The notes beneath the pieces were generated by a model. The model was not told the origin of the DNA and ran no database searches. It worked only from the letters and a program-made list of their open reading frames with translations. A program made the position numbers and the translations under genes. A stretch of DNA of 64,000 bases from an uncultured Muribaculaceae bacterium (lineage in GTDB: Bacteria > Bacteroidota > Bacteroidia > Bacteroidales > Muribaculaceae): the NCBI GenBank assembly GCA_910588065.1, contig CAJUPZ010000007.1, positions 1 through 64,000 of the forward strand, written 5' to 3'. Positions 1 to 8,781 of the stretch are shown here, piece after piece. Numbering within the stretch: position 1 is the stretch's first letter; each line of letters begins with the position of its first letter.

Positions 1-24
1 AAAGTAGGTAACCGCCCCTTAAGC

Positions 25-56
25 GAAAGCCGCGACTCCAACGAGCCGCGGCTTTC
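25..56. terminator. Perfect 10-bp hairpin, possible terminator
   Basis: Positions 25-34 and 47-56 are exact inverted complements around a 12-nt loop, followed on the plus strand by a T-rich stretch. It probably ends a plus-strand transcript entering from outside the window, but it could also stop the small minus-strand gene at 142-372. Confidence 0.5.
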
Positions 57-70
57 CTTGTTTATAGCCG

Positions 71-124
71 TATAAGAATTATAAGACTTATAAGACTTAT
101 AGGAATTATAAGATTTATAACTCT
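71..124. repeat. Six-copy 9-bp tandem repeat
   Basis: Six consecutive 9-nt units fit the consensus TATAAGAMT (71-79, 80-88, 89-97, 98-106, 107-115, 116-124); units two and three are identical and the last is the most degenerate. It lies between the hairpin at 25-56 and the stop codon of the first gene. The function is unknown; slippage could vary the copy number. Confidence 0.8.
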
Positions 125-141
125 TATGGCAGTGCTTCCGG

Positions 142-372
142 TTATTTACCGAACATGCTGCTGATTTTGCCTTTTATTTCTTCGAATGCGCTCTCCTGCA
201 CACCGTCGCCGTCGAGGTCGCCTAAGAAGCCGGCACCTTTCACTTTTTCTATGATTTCGGAGATGGAGAATTTGCTTGTGTCCATACCTTTGAGGTGTTC
301 GGTCACTGCCGATACGTCAAATGAGTTGCCAAATTTTGAGGTCAGCTCGGAGATGATGTTCTGGATGTCCAT
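142..372 (-). CDS. Small protein with an EF-hand-like loop
   Basis: This encodes a 76-residue acidic protein of unknown function. I chose the ATG at 372 because upstream codons in the frame do not look coding. Residues 52-61 carry a DxDxDG calcium-loop-like motif (Asp52, Asp54, Asp56) after a short helix-rich region, resembling a single EF-hand or a dockerin-like half. No signal peptide or membrane segment is visible, so it is probably cytoplasmic. A downstream hairpin and the 9-bp repeat array follow its stop. Calcium binding is inferred from the motif only; a chance resemblance is possible. Confidence 0.65.
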   Translation of the reverse strand: MDIQNIISELTSKFGNSFDVSAVTEHLKGMDTSKFSISEIIEKVKGAGFLGDLDGDGVQESAFEEIKGKISSMFGK

Positions 373-458
373 AGTTGTGTGTTTTAGTGTTAGTTGAACT
401 GGATTGTTTACATTATAACAGCGTGGCGGCATCTGTTGTTCACGTTATATATATAAGA

Positions 459-489
459 AAACCTGCCGGAAATATTATCCGACAGGTTT
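459..489 (-). terminator. Terminator after the DUF308 gene
   Basis: An 11-bp stem (459-469 with 479-489, one G-U pair) lies just past the stop of the 517-1080 gene, and the minus-strand sequence after it is T/A rich. Confidence 0.65.
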
Positions 490-516
490 CATTATATACA
501 GAGCGCTTGGCGATGC

Positions 517-1080
517 CTATTGCTCTGTGGTGCTTTTGACGCGGGTGGGACTTGTGCCAGCAATCTCGAGAATGGTGTTGACAGATGATGCCACAAGTGA
601 TATTCCTGTGATCAGAACCACTACAGAGTTCATTGTACGCACTGATGTGCACAGGATAATCACGCCGGCTATTATCATCAGCACAGGAATGATGTAGTAC
701 CACCACGGCAGAATTACCGGTCGGCTCCATACAGCCACCACAATGATGTGAAACACTCCGTAGAGTATCAGTATCGCCCCGAAGATATACGCGAGGAGCC
801 CGACGAAGAATCCGGGACTGAGCGACATCCATACACCGAGCGCTATGGCGCCGAGACTGGCCACTATTGTTGACGACGCGGCTGAATAGTCGGTCTTTTC
901 CTTATACTTCTCCCCTTTGCGTACAATCGCGGAGATGAAGCTGTAAAGCCCGGGCACAATCAGAGTTATACCTACGGCTATAACTATCCAGTTCAGAATA
1001 TCGATTCTTTGATGCCACACGATGAGAAGAATCCCCACGAGCATCACTATGAGTGCGGTGATCCAATTGTTTGCTTTCAT
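517..1080 (-). CDS. DUF308/HdeD-like membrane protein
   Basis: This 187-residue protein is almost entirely hydrophobic, with about six predicted membrane helices in closely spaced pairs, the pattern of the DUF308 (HdeD-like) family. The start at 1080 is chosen because the first helix begins about six residues later; the longer reading frame upstream is the shadow of sufS. There is a short charged loop near residues 55-65 and a hydrophilic Thr/Lys-rich tail. HdeD proteins are linked to acid stress in enteric bacteria, but the role here is unknown. It lies 76 bp after sufS and may be read from the suf transcript. Confidence 0.75.
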   Translation of the reverse strand: MKANNWITALIVMLVGILLIVWHQRIDILNWIVIAVGITLIVPGLYSFISAIVRKGEKYKEKTDYSAASSTIVASLGAIALGVWMSLSPGFFVGLLAYIFGAILILYGVFHIIVVAVWSRPVILPWWYYIIPVLMIIAGVIILCTSVRTMNSVVVLITGISLVASSVNTILEIAGTSPTRVKSTTEQ

Positions 1081-1156
1081 AATAGTTGAACTTTTATATA
1101 CACTATTACGATTTACACCGCGGTATTGTTCGCTGTCAGGCGGTATTTTTTGGCGT

Positions 1157-2386
1157 TTATGAGAGCATGGCTGCCACGCGGCGTGTGGCGGCGATGAAGG
1201 TGTCGCACTCGGCGATGGTGTTGTACACGGCGAATGATGCGCGCACGGTGCCGGTGATGCCGAGGGCGTGCATGAGCGGCTGGGCGCAGTGGTGGCCGGT
1301 TCGCACTGCAATACCGAGTTTGTCAAGCAGCAGGCCTGTGTCGTAGTGGTGTGCGTCGCCTATCAGAAATGAAATGATGGCGCTTTTGTGGGGGGCGTTG
1401 CCGTATATCCGCAGGCCGGGAATCTCAAGAAGCCGCGGGGTAGTGTAGGCGAGCAGTTTCTCCTCATGGGCTGCGATAGCATCGAGGCCAATGGCGCTGA
1501 TGTATGATATGGCGGCGTTGAATGCGGCTATGTCAACAAAATCCGGTGTGCCGGCTTCGAATTTGAAGGGCAGGTCGGCATATACTGTCTTTTCGAATGA
1601 CACGGTCTTTATCATCTCGCCACCACCCTGATACGGGGGCATCGCTTCAAGGAGCGCGCGCTTGCCGTATAATATTCCCACGCCGCATGGTCCGTACATC
1701 TTGTGGGATGAGAACACATAGAAGTCGGCATCGAGCGCCTGCACATCCACGCTCGTATGGGCAATGGCCTGGGCTCCGTCAATCAGCGCCACGGCTCCGT
1801 GGCGGTGGGCTTCTGCAATGATTTCGCTGACGGGGTTGACCGTGCCGAGCACGTTGCTTACATGGGTTACTGCGACCACTTTTGTGCGTGGGGTGAGCAG
1901 GGCGCGGTATGCGTCCATGTCAAGCTCGCCGTCGGCGGCCATGGGTATCACTTTTATTATGAGCCCTTTTTTCTCTGCGATAAGCTGCCAGGGCACAATG
2001 TTGGAGTGGTGCTCCATCACCGAGAGAATAATCTCGTCGCCGCAGCTGAGGGTGGAGCCGAAGCTTGCCGCCACGAGGTTGATGCTTTCGGTTGTGCCGC
2101 GGGTGAAGATAATCTGCTCGCTTGCAGGGGCGTTTATAAACCCGGCAATGAGCTTGCGGGTGCTCTCCATCATCGCGGTGGCTTCCTGGCTGAGGGTGTG
2201 GACACCGCGGTGAACATTCGCTTTGTGGGCGAAATACATATCGTCAATCGCTTCCACAACCTGACGCGGGGTTTCTGTGGTGGCGGTGTTGTCGAGGTAA
2301 ACGAGCGGCCTGTTGAAAACCGTTCTTTCAAGTATGGGGAAGTCGCGGCGTATGCGCAGTATATCTTCGGAGGAGAGATTATTCAT
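1157..2386 (-). CDS. sufS: Cysteine desulfurase SufS
   Basis: This is a PLP enzyme that takes sulfur from cysteine for Fe-S cluster assembly. The product is 409 residues, close to the family norm. Visible landmarks are the PLP-stacking His126, Asp204, the Schiff-base Lys229 in a SSHKMYG motif, and the persulfide Cys367 in RTGHHCAQP, matching group II (SufS) enzymes. The start at 2386 overlaps the end of sufD by 8 bp, so translation is probably coupled. It is the last gene of the sufBCDS run. No sufE or sufU is present in the window. Confidence 0.96.
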   Translation of the reverse strand: MNNLSSEDILRIRRDFPILERTVFNRPLVYLDNTATTETPRQVVEAIDDMYFAHKANVHRGVHTLSQEATAMMESTRKLIAGFINAPASEQIIFTRGTTESINLVAASFGSTLSCGDEIILSVMEHHSNIVPWQLIAEKKGLIIKVIPMAADGELDMDAYRALLTPRTKVVAVTHVSNVLGTVNPVSEIIAEAHRHGAVALIDGAQAIAHTSVDVQALDADFYVFSSHKMYGPCGVGILYGKRALLEAMPPYQGGGEMIKTVSFEKTVYADLPFKFEAGTPDFVDIAAFNAAISYISAIGLDAIAAHEEKLLAYTTPRLLEIPGLRIYGNAPHKSAIISFLIGDAHHYDTGLLLDKLGIAVRTGHHCAQPLMHALGITGTVRASFAVYNTIAECDTFIAATRRVAAMLS

Positions 2387-3746
2387 TTTCGGGGCTTTTT
2401 TTACGGCATGTTGTGTGGCACTCTCCGCAAAATGCATCGGCGCCGGCAAAGCGCTTTTCAACGAGGTGGCGCAGGCGGTCGCGGAGTCCCTCCATCCTGA
2501 CAGTATCGATGACATCGGTCATGAACGCCTGCATGAGCATCACCTTGGCCTCGCGTTCAGGAATGCCGCGGGTGCGCATATAAAACAATGCTTCGTTGTC
2601 GAGCTGGCCGGTTGTTGCGCCGTGCGAGCATTTCACATCGTCGTTGTATATTTCAAGCTGGGGGCGTGTGTGCATCCGGGCATCCGGGTGGGCGAGCACA
2701 TTGCGGTTTGTCTGGAAAGCTTCGGTGAACGGAGCTTCGGGAGTTACAAGAATGCTGCCTTCGAAGGCGCCGGATGATTGCTCGTCGAGCACGTATTTGA
2801 ACAACTGGCGGCTTGCACAGTGTGGCGCGAGATGGCGCACGGTGCTGCTGTTGTCGGCGTGCATCGAGCCTGAGCCTATCGCCATACCGGCGAGGGTGGT
2901 GTCGCATCCGGAGCCGTCGATGTCAATTGAGTAGTCGTTGCGGGTTGTGCCGCAGGTGAGGCTCATGCCGTTTATGAGCAGGTTGCTGTCCTTGCTCTGG
3001 CGGGCGAAGAGTGATGATGCGCGGCGCGTGAGCGGCGAGGATTCCTCTATGTCGTAGTAGTCGAAGCGAGCCCCGGCACCGAGTGCAATCTCGACCACCT
3101 GCGATGAGAGGCAGTCGGTGGCTGCGCTCTGGGTGTGGTCGCATACCAGCAGGGTTGCTGAGGCGTTGCGGCCGAGCACAATCAGCAGTCTCCTCACAGC
3201 CATCACCGGGGCGGGTGTGGCAAAAATGTTGACGAGCTGCAGCGGCTTTTCGAGGGTCACGCCGTCGGGTATGTATATAAGCACGCCATCCTGGGCAAGG
3301 AGGGTGTTGAGCGCCACTTCGGGGCGGGTGAGAGTGGCTAGGCTTCCGTAGTATGCCTCGAGGATGTGTGGCACCATTTCGGCGGCTTTGCCGAAAGAGG
3401 TGAACACCACGCCCTCAGGCAGCCTCTGTTCGAGTCCTGCGGCTGGATGGAAGGTGTCGTTGACGCATACGCCCAATAGGGTGCTCATGTTTGGCACGTC
3501 GCAGTGGAATGAGGCGGCTATGTCGGCGGTGACGTTCACGCGGTTGACATTCACGCCGAAATCCGGGGCAAACATGTCGTTGAGCGAGGTCTTTTCGTAG
3601 CCTTCGTCCCCTTTTTCGGGGAGCGACTTGCCGAGCAGGGATTCGAGAGCCGGCTGACGGAGCCTGTTCAGAGCCTCCGGCGAGTGGGCGTCAAAAGCCG
3701 GACGGTTGCTGACAAACAGGTCTATGTATTGGTTCAGGCTGTTCAT
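2379..3746 (-). CDS. sufD: Fe-S scaffold subunit SufD
   Basis: This encodes a 455-residue SufD, a beta-helix subunit that joins SufB and SufC in the SufBC2D scaffold. The ATG at 3746 is preferred over the upstream TTG because it sits 2 bp after the sufC stop. The C-terminal half carries the conserved SufB/SufD core (SSGAFEGSILV, then a KCSHGATTGQLD region and a RGIPEREA motif) that contacts SufC. The N-terminal half is more divergent, as usual. Gene order sufB-sufC-sufD-sufS is the common bacterial arrangement. Confidence 0.95.
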   Translation of the reverse strand: MNSLNQYIDLFVSNRPAFDAHSPEALNRLRQPALESLLGKSLPEKGDEGYEKTSLNDMFAPDFGVNVNRVNVTADIAASFHCDVPNMSTLLGVCVNDTFHPAAGLEQRLPEGVVFTSFGKAAEMVPHILEAYYGSLATLTRPEVALNTLLAQDGVLIYIPDGVTLEKPLQLVNIFATPAPVMAVRRLLIVLGRNASATLLVCDHTQSAATDCLSSQVVEIALGAGARFDYYDIEESSPLTRRASSLFARQSKDSNLLINGMSLTCGTTRNDYSIDIDGSGCDTTLAGMAIGSGSMHADNSSTVRHLAPHCASRQLFKYVLDEQSSGAFEGSILVTPEAPFTEAFQTNRNVLAHPDARMHTRPQLEIYNDDVKCSHGATTGQLDNEALFYMRTRGIPEREAKVMLMQAFMTDVIDTVRMEGLRDRLRHLVEKRFAGADAFCGECHTTCRKKSPENE

Positions 3747-3748
3747 AG

Positions 3749-4516
3749 TCAATTGTCTACCTCCTCTTTAATCCAGTCATATCCGCGCTCTTCGAGCTCA
3801 AGGGCGAGCTCCGGGCCCCCGGTGCGCACAATCCGACCCTTGTACAGCACATGCACAAAGTCGGGCTTAATGTAGTCGAGCAGCCGCTGGTAGTGGGTTA
3901 TGACAATAGTGGCGTTGTTTGCAGTCTTTAGGGTGTTCACACCGCCTGCGACAATGCGCAGAGCGTCGATGTCGAGGCCGGAGTCGGTTTCGTCAAGGAT
4001 GCTGAGGCGTGGTTCGAGCATCGCCATCTGGAAAATCTCGTTGCGCTTTTTCTCGCCGCCGCTGAAGCCCTCGTTGACCGAACGAGAAGCGAGCTTGTTG
4101 TCCAGCTCCACAATCTCGCGTTTCTGGCGCATGAGCTTCAGAAAATCGGTTGCGCTGATGGGCGGTTCGTTGAAATATTTGCGTTTTGCGTTCAGCGCGG
4201 CTCTCATGAAGTTTACCATAGACACCCCCGGAATCTCCACCGGATACTGGAATGAGAGGAACAGCCCCTCGTGAGCTCTGTCCTCGGGGGAGAGGGATAG
4301 AAGGTCCACGCCGTGGAAGTCGACATGGCCGCCGTTGACAGTGAAAGCCGGGTTTCCGGCGAGCACTTCGCTGAATGTGCTTTTTCCGGAGCCGTTGGGT
4401 CCCATGATTGCATGGACTTCGCCGGGGCGTACGGTGAGGTTAACCCCTTTCAGAATCTCTTTACCTTCAACAGAAGCCTTGAGGTCAGTGACTTTAAGCA
4501 ATATATCTTCTTTCAT
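3749..4516 (-). CDS. sufC: Fe-S assembly ATPase SufC
   Basis: This 255-residue ABC-type ATPase powers the SufBCD scaffold. The Walker A motif GPNGSGKST is at residues 39-47, the ABC signature is SGGEKKR, and Walker B reads LSILDETDSGLD. SufC-specific features include the FLSFQYP segment after the Q-loop and the short length without membrane domains. It begins 24 bp after sufB and ends 2 bp before sufD. It is cytoplasmic rather than a transporter despite the fold. Confidence 0.97.
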   Translation of the reverse strand: MKEDILLKVTDLKASVEGKEILKGVNLTVRPGEVHAIMGPNGSGKSTFSEVLAGNPAFTVNGGHVDFHGVDLLSLSPEDRAHEGLFLSFQYPVEIPGVSMVNFMRAALNAKRKYFNEPPISATDFLKLMRQKREIVELDNKLASRSVNEGFSGGEKKRNEIFQMAMLEPRLSILDETDSGLDIDALRIVAGGVNTLKTANNATIVITHYQRLLDYIKPDFVHVLYKGRIVRTGGPELALELEERGYDWIKEEVDN

Positions 4517-4540
4517 TTCGATAATTTTTGATGTGAATAA

Positions 4541-6067
4541 TTAACCTACGCTGCCTTCAAGGGTTATCTGCAGCAGTTTCTGAGCCTCCACGGCAAATTC
4601 CATGGGTAGTTTGTTCATCACCTCGCGGGCATAGCCGTTGACAATCAGTCCTACAGCCTCTTCGGTGGGAATGCCGCGCTGGTTGCAGTAGAATATCTGG
4701 TCCTCGCTGATTTTGGAGGTTGTAGCCTCGTGTTCCACCACAGCGGAGTCGTTGAGCACATCTATGTAAGGGAATGTATGGGCGCCGCAAGTGGAGCTGA
4801 GGAGGAGGCTGTCGCACTGTGTGTAGTTTCGGCAGCCGTCGGCTTTGGGCGCTATCTTGACGAGTCCGCGGTATGAGTTCTGGCTGTGTCCGGCCGATAT
4901 GCCTTTGCTCACGATAGTGCTGCGGGTGTTTTTGCCGGTGTGAATCATTTTTGTGCCGGTGTCGGCCTGCTGGTAGTTGTTTGTCACAGCCACCGAATAG
5001 AATTCGCCGACGCTTTCGTCGCCTGCGAGAATGCAGCTGGGGTATTTCCATGTTATGGCCGAGCCGGTTTCCACCTGGGTCCATGATAGCTTGGAGCGGT
5101 GTCCTCGGCAGAGGCCTCGCTTGGTGACGAAGTTGTAGATACCTCCGCGACCTTGTTTGTCTCCGGCATACCAGTTCTGTACGGTGGAGTATTTCACTTC
5201 GGCGCGCTCCTCGACAATAATCTCCACGATTGCGGCATGGAGCTGGTTTTCATCGCGCATCGGGGCTGTGCAGCCCTCGAGGTAGCTGACGTAAGCGTCG
5301 TCATCGGCCACAATGAGAGTGCGCTCGAACTGGCCGGTGCCCCCGGCGTTGATTCGGAAGTATGTAGACAGTTCCATCGGGCATCTGACTCCTTTGGGAA
5401 TGTAGACGAATGAGCCGTCGGAAAAGACAGCGGAGTTGAGCGCGGCAAAGAAGTTGTCGCGGTAGCTCACCACGCTGCCGAGGTAGCGCTTCACCAGATC
5501 GGGATAGTCCTTGACCGCCTCGGAGATAGAGCAGAAAATCACCCCCATCTCGGCAAGTTTCTCGCGGTGGGTGGTTTTTACGCTCACGGAGTCCATGACA
5601 GCGTCCACCGCCATGCCGGAGAGCGCTTTCTGCTCCTCGAGCGGAATGCCGAGTTTGTTGAAGGTGTCAATCAGCTGCGGATCCACCTCGTCGAGGCTCT
5701 TGGGCGCGTCGCTTTTGGTTTTAGGGGCGGCGTAGTAGCTGATGGCCTGGTAATCGATTTCGGGGATGTCGAGGTGAGCCCAGCGGGGCATCTCCAGAGT
5801 GAGCCAATGGCGGTAGGCTTTAAGCCTGAAGTCGAGGAGCCATTCCGGCTCGCCTTTTTTTGCGGATATGAATCTCACCACATCCTCGTTCAGACCATGT
5901 TCGAGAATTTCGGTGGGGATATCGGACGTGAAGCCGTACTTGTACTCTCCGGAGGTGACTTCACCAATGATGTCATCGTCCTGCGGCCTGTTATCCTTTT
6001 TCTTGTCCTTGTCTTTATCTTTATCCTTGTCGGAATCTTTGTTGCTGTTCATTGTCGGAGTAATCAT
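4541..6067 (-). CDS. sufB: Fe-S scaffold SufB with an Asp-Lys repeat tail
   Basis: This encodes the 508-residue SufB scaffold; an internal ATG at 6052 would give 503 residues. The body shows the classic SufB landmarks: a YIPKGVRCP motif, the GCTAP segment, RGLCRGHRSKLSWTQVETG, and a C-terminal NQRGIPTEEA motif. The extreme N-terminus is unusual: about five Asp-Lys pairs plus extra lysines lie within the first 25 residues, encoded by a near-repetitive stretch at about 6002-6031. It starts 7 bp after the cvpA stop, making cvpA the apparent first gene of the operon. Confidence 0.96.
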   Translation of the reverse strand: MITPTMNSNKDSDKDKDKDKDKKKDNRPQDDDIIGEVTSGEYKYGFTSDIPTEILEHGLNEDVVRFISAKKGEPEWLLDFRLKAYRHWLTLEMPRWAHLDIPEIDYQAISYYAAPKTKSDAPKSLDEVDPQLIDTFNKLGIPLEEQKALSGMAVDAVMDSVSVKTTHREKLAEMGVIFCSISEAVKDYPDLVKRYLGSVVSYRDNFFAALNSAVFSDGSFVYIPKGVRCPMELSTYFRINAGGTGQFERTLIVADDDAYVSYLEGCTAPMRDENQLHAAIVEIIVEERAEVKYSTVQNWYAGDKQGRGGIYNFVTKRGLCRGHRSKLSWTQVETGSAITWKYPSCILAGDESVGEFYSVAVTNNYQQADTGTKMIHTGKNTRSTIVSKGISAGHSQNSYRGLVKIAPKADGCRNYTQCDSLLLSSTCGAHTFPYIDVLNDSAVVEHEATTSKISEDQIFYCNQRGIPTEEAVGLIVNGYAREVMNKLPMEFAVEAQKLLQITLEGSVG

Positions 6068-6074
6068 TCAGAGA

Positions 6075-6608
6075 TTAGAACAAAGTTTGGGGTGCATTGG
6101 TTGCAACGCCCTTGAGGGCGCCGAGAATCCAGGGTGTCATTTCCATGATCATTCTCAACAGTTCGCCGCCGGCAATTTTGCTTGATGAGAAAATCGGGCT
6201 CTCAGGGGCTATTATTTTCCATAGATTGAGCATGAGGCTCACAACCATAAACCATTTTAGGATGAGAAATACCGAGCCGGCAACCCTGTCGAGCGGGCCG
6301 AGCATGATGGCGTGGGTGGCTTTGCGGAGAAATCCGGCTATGAGCCATACGCCGAGCCACACCACTCCGAACAGAGCGCCGTAGCCGAGCACTTTTGCCG
6401 AGTAGACGGTCATTGAGGATGCTGCCGGGTCATCGGCTCCCAGAAGAGGCACCACGAGCTGCGCAGCCCACTCGCCCGATGTGCGACAGGCTATGACGGC
6501 CGCGGTAATGGCTGCGAAAGATGCTATCTGCTTGATAGCTCCCTTTTTATAGCCGAGCACGGCACCGCCGGCAAATAGAATTATGAATATGACATCAAGA
6601 ATACCCAT
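6075..6608 (-). CDS. CvpA-family membrane protein
   Basis: This encodes a 177-residue protein with four hydrophobic segments and the CvpA-like N-terminus (MGILDVIFIILF followed by a GYKKG turn), a family tied to colicin V export and envelope homeostasis in enteric bacteria. The ATG at 6608 is used because the two upstream in-frame codons include only a TTG. A weak TAACTTCG -7-like box lies at 6618-6625. It is followed 7 bp later by sufB, so a shared transcript is likely, though no functional link to Fe-S assembly is evident. Confidence 0.85.
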   Translation of the reverse strand: MGILDVIFIILFAGGAVLGYKKGAIKQIASFAAITAAVIACRTSGEWAAQLVVPLLGADDPAASSMTVYSAKVLGYGALFGVVWLGVWLIAGFLRKATHAIMLGPLDRVAGSVFLILKWFMVVSLMLNLWKIIAPESPIFSSSKIAGGELLRMIMEMTPWILGALKGVATNAPQTLF

Positions 6609-6652
6609 TTTCAATTGCGAAGTTACAAAAAATATCGGTATGAACAGCCGGA

Positions 6653-7399
6653 TTAATGAAAGTCACAATTAGCGCAGCCGGGATTGAGCGGAACATCAAT
6701 CTTTGTGAAATCCATTGTCAGACAGTCGAAACGCAGCAGCTTTCCGGTGAGGAGAGAGCCTGTCCCGGTGAGATACTTTATGGCTTCGGCTGCCTGCAAC
6801 GTGCCGATGATACCTGCCACAACTCCGAGTGGCCCCCTTGCCTCATCCTGCTCAGGGTCGGAATCAAACAGGCATGAGTAGCAGGGTGTGCCCGGCAGCA
6901 CAGTCATTGTGTGGCCGAAGTATCTCCATATCGCGCCGTGGCTGAAGGGTATGGCGTTTCTTACGCAAGTGTCGTTTATCAGACGTTTTGCCGTGAAGCT
7001 GTCTGTGGCGTCGATAATAAAGTCGTAGCCGCGGACAAGCGGGGTGATGGTATCCGCGGTTATGAACTCGGGAATGGCAATCACCTCGACATCGGGGTTG
7101 AGATCGGATAGCGCCTTGGCTCCGCTGAGGGCTTTCAGCTCGCCTACCCGCGGGGTAGTGTGGATAATCTGCCGCTGTAGATTGGAAAGGTCAACTCTGT
7201 CACCGTCAGCGAGGCCGATGCGTCCTACCCCGGCTGCTGCGAGGTATAGTGCTGCCGGAGAGCCGAGGCCCCCTGCGCCGATAACGAGGACCGAGCTGAG
7301 TGCAAGCCGCTTTTGCGCCTGCTCGCCGAAGCCTGGGAGGTTGAGCTGCCTTGCGTAGCGTTGCCGCTGGTCGGGAGTGAGTTCAAATTCGGTGTCCAT
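6653..7399 (-). CDS. ThiF/MoeB-family adenylyltransferase
   Basis: This 248-residue E1-like enzyme would adenylate the C-terminus of a small sulfur-carrier protein (ThiS, MoaD or similar). The ATP-binding GAGGLG is at residues 41-46, an Asp-containing IDATDSF segment follows, and a zinc site is formed by CYSC (near residue 170) and CANC (Cys242 and Cys245). It lacks a rhodanese domain. The ATG at 7399 lies 2 bp after the envC-like stop, favouring it over the TTG at 7414. The carrier partner is not in the window, so thiamine versus molybdopterin use cannot be decided. Confidence 0.9.
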   Translation of the reverse strand: MDTEFELTPDQRQRYARQLNLPGFGEQAQKRLALSSVLVIGAGGLGSPAALYLAAAGVGRIGLADGDRVDLSNLQRQIIHTTPRVGELKALSGAKALSDLNPDVEVIAIPEFITADTITPLVRGYDFIIDATDSFTAKRLINDTCVRNAIPFSHGAIWRYFGHTMTVLPGTPCYSCLFDSDPEQDEARGPLGVVAGIIGTLQAAEAIKYLTGTGSLLTGKLLRFDCLTMDFTKIDVPLNPGCANCDFH

Positions 7400-7401
7400 C
7401 T

Positions 7402-8742
7402 CTATCTTACCCAAAGTGAGGGGTTCAGTTTAGTGCGTTCCTTGCGCAGCTCGAAGTGCAGGATAGTGCGGTTTTCCTCATCGGGGTCGGTGAGGATGGT
7501 GCCGATTGTCTGTCCGGCCTTCACTTTGTCGCCGTTCTTCACATTTATTCCATCGAGATTCGCATATATTGTCAGATAGTTGCCATGCCGTATCATCACA
7601 ATGGTGCCGTAGCCGGGCTGACGGAATGTTGCGGAAACGGTTCCGTCGAATACCGCTCTGGCGCTTTTTGAGCTGAGAGCCTCTATGTCGATGCCTGAAT
7701 TGTCGGTTTCAACATGCTCGAGCTGCGGGTGTTTCTGCCGTCCGAATCCCCGGACAATGCGGTACTTGCCTGAAACGGGGAACAGGAGTTTGCCTTTGTT
7801 TGCCTCGAAAGACCCTGAGAGGGCTCTGTCTGCGGCAGCAACAGATGTTGGAGCGGTAGTTTTTTCGGCCGGTTTCGGGGCTTCGGCTGTGGTTGATGAT
7901 GCGGCTGATGCGGGTGATTTCTTGTTCGCTTTGGCGGCTGCCTTTCTCTCAGCCTCACGGCGCTTGCGCTCCTCCTCCTTTCTTTGGCGTTCGATACGAG
8001 CCTGCTCCTCGGCTATGAGTTTGTCAAGCTCGCGGTCAAGGCGGCGGGCCTGCTCCTGCTTCTCTTTGAGTACAGCTTTCAGCGAGCCACCCTCGCTTTT
8101 GAGGTTTGCCACCACCTTGTCGGTTTCCGCTTTTGTCGATTCGAGTTCCTTGCGGGCTACATTTAGGCGGGCAAGCGCGGTTGTGCGCGAGCGTCGTGCT
8201 GTGTCGAGCGCGTTTTTGCGCTCCAGCAGCAGTGCGGAGGTGCTGTTTATATCCTCGGCCTTGCGCTTGCGCCAGCGGTTGAACTGCTGCATATATCTCA
8301 CACGCCGGTAGGCATCGGTGAATGACTCGGCCGAGAAGATGAAGGATAGGGTGCTGATAGAGCCGGAAGAGCCCTGCATTTTGCGCAGCGAGGTTATATA
8401 GCTTGAGCGCAGCGCCTCCATGTGGCTGTTTAGCGAGCTGATAGAGTCGGAGATGGTTGATATATGGCGGTCCAGAGAGTCGACTCCGCTCTGTATATGG
8501 CTTATTTGCTGACCTTTGGCGGTGATTTCGCTGTTGAGCGAATTGAGCCGTGCGAGCTGTTTTTTTGTTTCCTGCGTGTTGGCTGATATTTTCTTTGATG
8601 TTTCCTGAATGGCCTTTCGGGTAGCCTGCTGCTCTTTCTTTACTTTAGCTGCGTCGCGCTTCTGCTTGGGCTTGGCTGCAAAGGCATCATCCGCGCAGGC
8701 GATGCTCAGGCTCATTACAATCAGTAAAATATATCTCCACAT
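7402..8742 (-). CDS. EnvC-like murein hydrolase activator
   Basis: This encodes a 446-residue periplasmic protein with a signal peptide, a long coiled coil (about residues 25-250), an Ala/Lys/Thr-rich linker and a C-terminal LytM/M23 domain. The M23 domain is degenerate: the first zinc His is replaced in NSGIDIEA and the HxH motif is reduced to ILHFEL, so it should activate amidases rather than cut peptidoglycan, as EnvC does. The gene sits between a DUF4292 lipoprotein and a ThiF-like gene in the dut operon. The partner amidase is not in the window. Confidence 0.9.
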   Translation of the reverse strand: MWRYILLIVMSLSIACADDAFAAKPKQKRDAAKVKKEQQATRKAIQETSKKISANTQETKKQLARLNSLNSEITAKGQQISHIQSGVDSLDRHISTISDSISSLNSHMEALRSSYITSLRKMQGSSGSISTLSFIFSAESFTDAYRRVRYMQQFNRWRKRKAEDINSTSALLLERKNALDTARRSRTTALARLNVARKELESTKAETDKVVANLKSEGGSLKAVLKEKQEQARRLDRELDKLIAEEQARIERQRKEEERKRREAERKAAAKANKKSPASAASSTTAEAPKPAEKTTAPTSVAAADRALSGSFEANKGKLLFPVSGKYRIVRGFGRQKHPQLEHVETDNSGIDIEALSSKSARAVFDGTVSATFRQPGYGTIVMIRHGNYLTIYANLDGINVKNGDKVKAGQTIGTILTDPDEENRTILHFELRKERTKLNPSLWVR

Positions 8743-8781
8743 AGTCAAATATCTGCTTTTTCCGAGGGGTTAGGTGGCGGC

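Noticed and set aside
1757..2500. Plus-strand 247-codon frame over sufS
   Set aside because: It is a shadow of sufS, whose catalytic Lys and Cys motifs are intact on the other strand.
7402..8742. Active M23 metallopeptidase
   Set aside because: Key zinc His residues are missing in the LytM domain, so an EnvC-like activator is more likely.
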